DNA of 64,000 bases from Gordius sp. MW1 (Eukaryota > Nematomorpha > Gordioida > Gordea > Gordiidae): the NCBI GenBank assembly GCA_964036665.1, contig OZ038526.1:5208001-5272000 (forward strand), given 5' to 3'. Positions 56,284-64,000 of the stretch are shown here, one piece after another (position 1 is the first letter of the stretch; every line of letters begins with the position of its first letter). The translations under genes and the position numbers were made by a program. The notes under the pieces were generated by a model, which saw nothing but the letters and a program-made list of their open reading frames with translations, was not told where the DNA came from and searched no databases.

Positions 56284-57635
56284 GTTTCGATCTCGTCCGG
56301 TATCGAAAGCAAAACCTCGTCCCGTCTCGGGTGCCATTATGAGCATCTAGATCTTGTCTCGGTCTAGAAATATCTCGACATATCTCGACTTTTATATAAA
56401 AATTTCTACTATTTTTATTTCCCCCTAATTTATCTAAATTATAATAAAAATAATAAAAAAATTATGAAAATCAAAATGGAGCAGTACTGCATGTTTGAAC
56501 TAGCTGGGACCCATAATTAGCATTAATTGTTATTAATTTAAGAAAATAGTTGTAGCCTTCTGAATAACTTTCATCAATTCGTTTTTAATAATTTAGCATG
56601 TTTATTATAATGTTATAGACACTAAAACGAGTGAATACTTTTATTAATATTCATGACATAAGTTATAAGTTGCACACATTAAAATTAAAACGTTGTAAAA
56701 ACAACAATAAAAAGAGCATTGTTACTGATAGGTTGAGGTTTTCAATAAATTGCATATCAAAAATTAACATTCTACTATAGAGTAAGCCCCATGTCCCACT
56801 TATTTTTTTTTAAATAACTCCGCCACAACTTATTTTATTAATAAAACTTAGGCTCATATATTTGTGTAGTGCAAAATTGCACACAAAATTTAGTGGATTG
56901 GAGTTCACTTGCCAACCTTACCTTTTTATTGTGAAGTATATGCAAATAGCAAAACAAATGCATAATGTGATTTATGACTTGAGAATTTCAGAGTTGTGTT
57001 CAGGCTTAACAAACTCCTGGTAGTCTTAATGGTACGGCTGATAGAGAAGTCGCTGGGGTGATCTAGAATCTTGCCGTTGTAGCCAAATTTGTTAATTTTA
57101 ATTAATTAGCCACCGATTCAAAATATCATCACTGTAGAGGATAATGTAATTGTTGCGAAATTAGAAGAAGCTTTAGAAATATTTACTACTTCATCAAAAC
57201 TCTTAAGTCTGTGTGTTTATATTATATGTTAATGTTAAGAATATATGTAAGACACAAATATATTGAAAATTTATTTACATGCCTTAGGGGCCACTAATGT
57301 TTTATTCAACGAGGCAATATTATTAAAATCTGAATTATAGGCGGCTACTTGGTTGTGGTGCGGGAAATTACCCAAATCCAAAGTGTTCTTATTATATTAA
57401 TTTCTATTTAACGTCCTAAATATGAATTACAAAATAAAATAAATTACTATATTTTAATTATGATGATCAATTAAGAAATAAAAGAGCCGAAATCTCGTCG
57501 ATTTGAATCGTCTCGTCTCGAGGTCGAAATTCTTATCTCGAACTCGACTCAATTCTTCCAGGTCTCCTCTCGTTACGGTTTTTCGAGACGAGACAAGACG
57601 GGATCAAGAGTTTTCTAGAGTTTTTCGCATCATTA
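56284..57635. mobile_element. TCTCG-rich putative hAT-like element
   Basis: Both ends are dense in TCTCG/CGAGA words: 56290-56395 (ATCTCGTCC, CCCGTCTCGGG, TCTCGAC) and 57490-57605 (AAATCTCGTCG, CGTCTCGTCTCGAGG, CGAGACGAGACAAGACGGG). The AT-rich core has no long ORF. Exact termini and target duplication not found; placed with the other elements bearing subterminal repeats by analogy. Confidence 0.5.
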
Positions 57636-57750
57636 CACTATCCCCTTTTCACTTAAATTAGGATATAATAGTGCTTGCACTCCAATGCTCTAAAATTTGC
57701 TTTTTTACCATACCCTATTGAAGTTGTTTGTCACGGCATTCCACTCATTC

Positions 57751-57927
57751 CATGGGCGTAGCCAGGTTTTGGATTAGGGGGGGGGGGCGGGCAAAACGTT
57801 TAAAAGTTCAATTAGGGGGGGGGCAAAACGTATTTTTTTTTTAATTTTTAAGGGTTTTTGCATTGAAATATTTTTTTTCGCCATTTAGGGGGGGGGGCAG
57901 CCGCCCCCCCCCCTGGCTACGCCCATG
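57751..57927. mobile_element. GGGCGTAGCC-family MITE
   Basis: CATGGGCGTAGCCAGG ... CCTGGCTACGCCCATG with exact ACTCATTC duplications (57743-57750, 57928-57935). Contains several G runs and the TTTTTAAGGGTTTTTGCATTG core typical of the family. Confidence 0.93.
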
Positions 57928-57935
57928 ACTCATTC

Positions 57936-58650
57936 CATAGATATTCCATTTAGCCCATTAGCTTTTTATTTTTGCACCTTCTTAACTTCATCTTACTGAA
58001 AGTGTTTGAAATACCTACAAACGAATATAGATAGTGTTAATTATAATAAAAAATTAACATATTTATTGCTTTATGAAATTAGAGGCTCGCCCTTGGTCGT
58101 CTAGTAAAGTGGCTATAACGATTTTTTATTTCCTCCTTACGTTAAATTTGATTTCTTCTATCTCTAGTGTTTTTTATATAGATTAATATCCCACTCCGGG
58201 AATAATATAGCCTTATCATGGTTTTAGTAAGACAAAAATATCAAAAAGGTACTAAATCTAGTATAAACGTACTAATGCACTTAAGACTTTAAAATGTTTA
58301 AATTATATAACCATTGAAGTCCTAACCTTTAATATGCAATTTTTAAGGGTAATACATATTTTCTAACCGAAAAGATTTAACAGAAGTGACTTTTAAACTT
58401 CGTGTTATGAATATTAATTTTTGTTGGCTTAAATTTGTGGCATGGCTTGAATTGTTTATCGATAAAAATAACGTGTATGCAAATTTTAGTTCAAAGTTTA
58501 AAAAATAAAAATAGCGTACAAAGAATTGACATTCATTTTCGCCAACTTAAGAAAATCTATATTACTAGCAATAATTATTTAAATTTTAGCACTTTCAATA
58601 ATTTTATCATTGCAAACTCTTATAAACAAATTGTAATGTGGTAATTTGAT
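57936..58650. other. AT-rich intergenic DNA
   Basis: No gene supported. The short frame at 58435-58644 has no recognisable domain. Confidence 0.4.
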
Positions 58651-58658
58651 GTTTAAAC

Positions 58659-59085
58659 CAGAGGTCAGATTTGTTAGAATTTTTCTGCCCGAACCAGGCC
58701 CGGCCCGATTTTATAACTAATCTGCCCGCCCGAGCCCGCCCGAACCCTTCTATGTGTACGCCCGGCAATGCCCGAATTCTCCAAGCTGCCCGAACTGCCC
58801 GGCCCGAAATGGTGTGCCTTAAAATTTTTAGCACTAATATCGTTATATTTTTTAAAAATTTTATCTTAATTTCTAATTTTTTTTTTAATGAGAACTAGGA
58901 TTAACAAACATTATAAAAACAATTAAAAAAGTGGCAAAATATACGCAAAAACAATATAATACATTATTTTAAAAACAAAATTGAGCCCGAATTGCCTGAA
59001 TCTTGTTATGGTGCCCGCCTGGGCCCGCCGAAAGTTAAAATTTACAACAGTTGCCCGGCCCGGCCCCGGGCAAATCTGGTCTCTG
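58659..59085. mobile_element. GCCCG-rich hAT MITE
   Basis: CAGAGGTCAGATTTG ... CAAATCTGGTCTCTG with exact GTTTAAAC duplications (58651-58658, 59086-59093). The ends are extremely GC-rich in GCCCG/CCCGAACC words, and the core AT-rich. The two opposite open frames here (58607-58834, 58671-58898) are repeat artefacts. Confidence 0.9.
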
Positions 59086-59093
59086 GTTTAAAC

Positions 59094-60219
59094 TATGTAA
59101 AATGTCGCGCAAAAATCCGCACATTATATATTTTCAAACATAAAGAACAACACCTTTTTTTATAATACAATATTTAATTAATATTTTATTTTTAATTATG
59201 ATTTCAATTCAACCGTTTCAACAACAACAGTTTAATATTTTACTAATTTGCAAAATCAAGCAAAAGTATCTGCTATGAAATAAAATTCATCGCGTTGAAA
59301 CTGGGCAGTTTACCCTAGTAGCACACTATAGAGAGATCATTTAAAGATTATGGAATTTGTTGGTTTTATATCTTGCTAAAGAAAAGGAAGAGCAAGTACG
59401 CTCTACTGACTTAAAATAATCATATTCAATTATAAGTCATAAAACTAAAAAATAAACATTAATCATGTGGATATCTTATTATCTTGACCTAATGAAGGTT
59501 TTACGAATAGTTTTGTCCTGTAAAGAAATTGTAATATAAACATGTGAATGATTTTCTATTAATAGCATAAGTTAAGAAGTCTCATAGAGGTAAATAAAAC
59601 GCTATAGTCAAATATTAAATATTACACTATGCTTTTAGTTGTAGAGAAGTATATAATCTAAATCATAACACCGCTAATAACGAAATTACATTTATTAGTC
59701 TAGCGATACATAAGTGGACTATTATAGCAAGCAAGCTTCAAATAGTTATTAAGGATGTAAAAGTGTTAAAATTTGAAATAAGCCTTAAGTTATATTAAAA
59801 CAAAAATGTAAAAAAAGACAGAAATAAAAAATGTCAAATTTGTAAAAAAAGAACAAATGATCGTAGAATTAAATGATTATAATTAAAGAGTAATTAACGA
59901 AATACAAGACCTTGCAAGGTTGTGACAAACTCTTTGTTTATACAATTTATATAATTTAAAATATTTTCTATATTGATAATTTTGTGCGTTACAATGGTAA
60001 ATTATAATTTATATAGGATATACATTATTAAATACAAGTGAATAATGTTGATTTAGATTCAATTAGAAAAAATTGCTTATTTTACATAAAATATGAAAAA
60101 CATATAATATAAAATTTAAAATTCCCTTACAAATTTATACTTTTGGAAAATTAGGATTAATTACAAAATAGATTATACAACGTAATAAACTCACACAAAT
60201 GAATAAACAGAACTTCACA
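59094..60219. other. AT-rich intergenic DNA downstream of the 284-aa gene
   Basis: No gene or repeat ends recognised; presumably includes the 3' UTR of the minus-strand gene. Confidence 0.4.
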
Positions 60220-61513
60220 TTATTTAATTGGCTTAGATAATAATTTGTGCGACAAAAGGAGGTTCTCTTTCTCCAACGCTTTGATGCGATCTTGTAAATT
60301 ATTAATTTCAGAGTTTTTTACGGCTCTAGTTATATCATATAATCTTCTGTTATTTGGCCCCTCTTTGGTTTGTTTATCTAGTAACATAGTTTTGTTATAG
60401 ATGAGCGGAACATAAGGTTGACGATGGCCCATCGCTGCCCATTCATTTGGCAAATCGTTTTTATTCCAGTGTTGCTTTCCAAGTTTTTTTGAAACATGAA
60501 GGGATGCAATATTTGATGTGACATCAGAATTGATTGAAAAACTGTTAAAAGTGGCTGCACTCAATAAAGATTCATCTTTAACTATGTTCTTTAGGTGAGT
60601 ATCCTTTTTATGTTCTTTATGGTTGTTAATCTCCTGAAACTTTTCGAATTGTACTGAATACTGCTTGATTCCTCCCAAATATGGATAACTGATAGATTTG
60701 TTAAGTTCTAAATATAAAAATTAATTAGGGTTTAACACTATACTTTCAAAAAATAAAACGTTTTTATAAAATTGTCTACACATAAATTCCGAATGACTGA
60801 TGCTAATTCATATATATTGTTTTATATTACTAATAATAATCCCATAAGCATTGGCTAATAATTACATTGACATCTTAAGCAAAAATTCTCATTTGGTCGT
60901 AGATTGGGCCAATTTATATGTATACAGCTCAAATCATTTACCAAAAAACGAATTTAAGATAACATAGTAGCAAAATAGCATTTGTGAGGCAAAAAACTGT
61001 ATTGAGTTAGGAAGTCAATTCCTTTAGACCTACTATAGTTTCTTTAATTTAATATTTTATTTCACAAATAATTTATAAGATATCAAACAAACATAGTTCT
61101 GAATAAATTTTAGCAATTTTTCCAAATTATGTGTAATGCTGATTACTCATTATTTTCTTGTCTTGCCTAAAGACCAGACTAAGTTCTTTGGCTAGTTTCG
61201 ATTCATTTTGCCGTTCAATGTAAGAGTTAGTCAAAATGTTGCCACCATGAAAAGGAATGTTTGGTGAAAAGCTGTGTCTGCGCCAAGGGGTGAGAATGAA
61301 TGTAGTATTTAAATGATCAACCACAATTCTATCATTTTCATCGTTAATCACTATGGGTGGCGTTATAGGAAATTTAGCCTTCAACCCTTCTTCAGTGCTT
61401 AAGGACGAAACATTCCGAGACTCATCAGTAAACATCACAGTAGATGGAGATGGGTCGATTGTCGATGAAACTTCTCCCTGCTTTTGTATATAGAAATAAT
61501 ATTTATCATCCAT
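60220..61513 (-). CDS. unrecognised two-exon protein, 284 aa
   Basis: Minus-strand model: exon 1 61513-61147, intron 61146-60708 (gtaatc...atttag, 439 nt, phase 1), exon 2 60707-60220 ending TAA. The join A/AA makes Lys123 and keeps one frame of 284 aa. The start is the first ATG of the open frame, MDDKYYFYIQKQGEV, with G at +4; an in-frame TTG lies further upstream. I recognise no family. The protein is hydrophilic, with no signal peptide or membrane segment, a Trp/Arg patch (TPWRRHSFSPNIPFHGG), an aromatic segment around the junction (SYPYLGGIKQYSVQFEKF), a WAAMGHRQPYVPLIYNK block, and a short C-terminal heptad-like helix (SEINNLQDRIKALEKENLLL) that could be a coiled coil. Two long frames joined by a phase-correct intron and non-repetitive composition argue for a real gene; homology is not shown. 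A hAT MITE ends about 94 bp upstream of the ATG. Confidence 0.62.
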
Positions 61514-61606
61514 CAATGTAATTTGGTTTAACAATAATTTAAATGGATAAACAATTTGTGCTAAACTTAAATTGCGATTGGGGGCGACCAGGGCTATAGT
61601 ATCGAA

Positions 61607-61805
61607 TAATGTTGTAAAAACGGCTTGGTTTTGTTTGGTCGATTGGTTTTAGCCGACTAAACTTAAACAAACCAAAGGTTTGGTCTGTTTTTCATAGTCG
61701 CATAAAGAGATTAAAGGTTTTTTGGTCAAAACTTAGGTCTGTTTATGGTTAATTGACTAAATTCAAAAGTCGACCTAACAAAATCCAGCCGTTTTTACAA
61801 CACTA
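61607..61805. mobile_element. TGTTGTAAAA-family hAT MITE
   Basis: TAATGTTGTAAAAACGGCTT ... CAGCCGTTTTTACAACACTA, flanked by GTATCGAA/GTACCGAG (6 of 8). Same family as 15169 and 45664. Lies about 94 bp upstream of the start codon of the 284-aa gene. Confidence 0.85.
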
Positions 61806-62134
61806 GTACCGAGGTCTGTATGTTCAACCCACGGAGCCGGCAGGTCTGATAAATTATTATACATAAAAATTAATTAGGGTCGAGGGTTGGGCATAGGTCT
61901 GCTCTTTATTAAGCCAGTTAACGTACATTTATTTCATGAGTTATCTTATTTTATTGCTTTTTCTGTTTGAGCATAATTATAAATATAAATTGATGATGCC
62001 GATGTCTTAATAAATAGAAATTCTTATCGACATTTGATATGTTCAACGCAAAGACAACATAATGTTTTAACGATATGATCTATAGCTCGCATCGAATAAA
62101 GTCACACATAAATAAATATTTTGACACTTTAGTC

Positions 62135-62350
62135 GAATCGGGGTCAAAGTAGCAGAATGAAAGTAGCAGAAAAATATTTTTTTATTTTATCAATATATTA
62201 GAATTAAATCTCAAATGGGGAGGGAATTTGATGTGCAAATAACCCTAACCCTAACCTAAAACGCCAACCTAAAACACTAACCCTAACCCTCCTGACCAAT
62301 CTTGATCTGATCAATTTGGCTGCTTTTTTCTGCTACTTTGACCCGGTGCC
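62135..62350. mobile_element. hAT-type MITE with telomere-like core
   Basis: GAATCGGGGTCAAAGTAGCAG ... CTGCTACTTTGACCCGGTGCC, exact CTTTAGTC duplications (62127-62134, 62351-62358). The centre (62242-62292) consists of degenerate CCCTAA units. Related by termini to 2481-3213. Confidence 0.88.
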
Positions 62351-62445
62351 CTTTAGTCGTTTAGGGCTGGCTTGATTCGAACGACACCCGTTTGTGCTCT
62401 TTAACTTATTGTTTTTCATTTCTAACGCGGTTCAACAAAAAAAAA

Positions 62446-63172
62446 TCAACCGGCAAACTGTTTGCAGATTCTGGTAGAGTTCACGGTGAACACAAATATG
62501 TTTTTATTTTTTTTTATATACGTCAAGTTTTTTAAATATTCGCTGTCAAAGTTGCCAAAAACGCGATTTTAGCGTTTTTCAAACATCAATAACTTGCAAA
62601 TTAGTCGGTAAGATTTTTATTTAATAGATTTAATTCGTAGATATAGGGGAGAGGAATGTATTCACAATTTTTTTTTATCCTAGCACCTTTACTTTTAAGT
62701 TATATACAAAATTAACTATCCCTATCTTTTACATTGACAAATTATACCAGACTTGACGTCGCCCTCCCTTCTCTTTAACACTAGGAATTAAGTGGGTGTT
62801 GTTGTTTTGGTAATAGTAGTAGTAGAGAAGATAAACAACAACACAAACAACCACACGCACATAATTTCTAGTGTTGAAGAGAAGGGAGGGCGCCCTAAAG
62901 TCTGGTGTAATTTGTCAATCTAAAAGACAGGGATAGTTAATTTTGTATATAACTTAAATAGTAAAGGTGCTAGGATAAAAAAAAATTGTGAATACATTTC
63001 TCTCCCGTATATCTACGAATAAAATCTATTAAATAAAATTTTTACCGACTAATTTGCATTGGCAACTTTGACAGCGAATATTTAAAAAACTTGACGTATA
63101 GGGAAAAAACTAACATATTTGTGTTCACCGTGAAAAACTCTACCAGAATCTGCAAACAGTTTGCCGGTTGAT
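62446..63172. repeat. Long near-perfect inverted repeat (hairpin element)
   Basis: The arm from 62446 (TCAACCGGCAAACTGTTTGC) is mirrored up to 63172 (GCAAACAGTTTGCCGGTTGA). Arms are about 300-340 bp, with the pivot around 62795-62865 in a GTTGTT/ACAACAAC-rich loop. The left arm has an extra segment of about 40 nt (near 62557-62597) with AAAACGC/GCGTTTT self-complementarity. No ORF. Resembles a foldback element; target duplications not clear. Confidence 0.88.
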
Positions 63173-64000
63173 TTCACAAGTCCATTATTTGTTGACCAGT
63201 GAAATGTTTGAGCTCTTTATCCTAACAATAAGAAAATTATTCGTTCTTGTTTGTCTTTGATGAAGTATCTAGCATATTTTTATACATACAAGGACAAGCA
63301 TTAGATAAAAATAGAGTTTTCGAGGGGCCCGAACAAGGTTAAGGGGCAAAATTAATTATTTCAGAACGACCCGAATGAGCCCAAAAATTCAGTAATTGCA
63401 GATCTATGTATTATCCCTTATCCATTAATTAAAAGATGCTTAATTCCTTTAAACCAAAAAAAAAAGGATTGGGGTTTTAATTATTTCCCAAACGATATTA
63501 TGATTCTACATCATAAAAACATTTTAACTTTAACTTATAGATTTTTTTACTGGAATATATTTGAATGAAAAACAAAATTCACATTATATTTGTAATGATT
63601 TATGTTTTAAATTCTTTAAATACGAAAACGTCATTGTTCACCAGGAGGTATTTAGAAATTAAATGAGGTCAATTAATAAAAAATTAATAAAATATAAAAA
63701 AGGAGAGTTTAGCCCCCACAAAACTTTCATTCGCCAATTTTTTTCCATTTGATGCCATTAATTTCACGCCTACTAATGGTTAACCTTGATTAATTTTTAA
63801 TAGAATAGAGTTAGTGATATCAAAAGTTAAGAGCACACTTAGGCCTCTAAACTCGAGTAATTTACTCACCCCAACAATTAATTTTCAGCTATAGCGCAGC
63901 GTTATTTTACTTTCCCTCTATAAAAGACAACTTTTTAATCATACAAAAGTGTACACATAGTATTTAAAAGTTGTCTACCAATAGTCCCCGTTTCTTATAT
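63173..64000. other. AT-rich terminal stretch
   Basis: No gene seen. A short GCCCGAAC/GACCCGAATGAGCCC patch (63330-63385) recalls the GC-word elements elsewhere in the window. Confidence 0.35.

Noticed and set aside
58607-58898. Two opposing Ala/Arg/Pro-rich frames
   Set aside because: Translation of GCCCG repeats inside a hAT MITE with exact target duplications.
62243-62292. Chromosome end or telomere
   Set aside because: The CCCTAA units are few, degenerate, and enclosed within a MITE with flanking 8-bp duplications.

Overview
This is an AT-rich (roughly 30% GC) animal nuclear window with four supportable protein genes, all intron-containing, in a landscape saturated with transposable elements. 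I assembled gene models by hand from splice sites, reading frame and recognised protein families. The two conserved housekeeping genes and a Kekkon-type LRR-Ig receptor point to a bilaterian, probably a protostome. The interstitial CCCTAA motifs and introns of 38-41 nt are compatible with several protostome groups, so I do not name a species.

Layout. 1-9.4 kb: a decayed minus-strand LTR retrotransposon, a transposase-like relic, a 1.4-kb TIR element, a LINE 3' fragment and foldback MITEs. 9.5-14.4 kb (+): CNOT11, a CCR4-NOT deadenylase subunit, 12 exons and 780 aa. 14.7-19.0 kb (-): EMG1/NEP1, the pseudouridine N1-methyltransferase of 18S rRNA, 6 exons and 260 aa, convergent with CNOT11. Its intron 4 carries a hAT element with a Helitron nested inside. 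20.2-22.1 kb: a Helitron-like end interrupted by a young, internally empty LTR element. 25.3-26.8 kb: a full-length non-autonomous Helitron, inverted relative to the one in EMG1. 28-38 kb: long noncoding DNA with MITEs, leading to a TATA/Inr-like core promoter at 37.74 kb. 38.0-52.4 kb (+): a Kekkon-like LRR-Ig transmembrane receptor, two coding exons split by a 10.6-kb intron, 1257 aa. 53-59 kb: integrase-, hAT- and RTE-LINE-like fossils plus two hAT-type elements. 60.2-61.5 kb (-): an unrecognised two-exon gene of 284 aa. 61.6-63.2 kb: hAT MITEs, one with a telomere-like core, and a 0.73-kb near-perfect hairpin.

The genes belong to unrelated pathways: mRNA deadenylation, ribosome biogenesis, cell-surface signalling and one unknown. 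Nothing suggests an operon or a single coordinated system. The most striking features are structural: a GC-rich patch limited to the convergent 3' halves of CNOT11 and EMG1, large low-complexity insertions within otherwise conserved domains, and a set of hAT-like MITE families with intact 8-bp target-site duplications.
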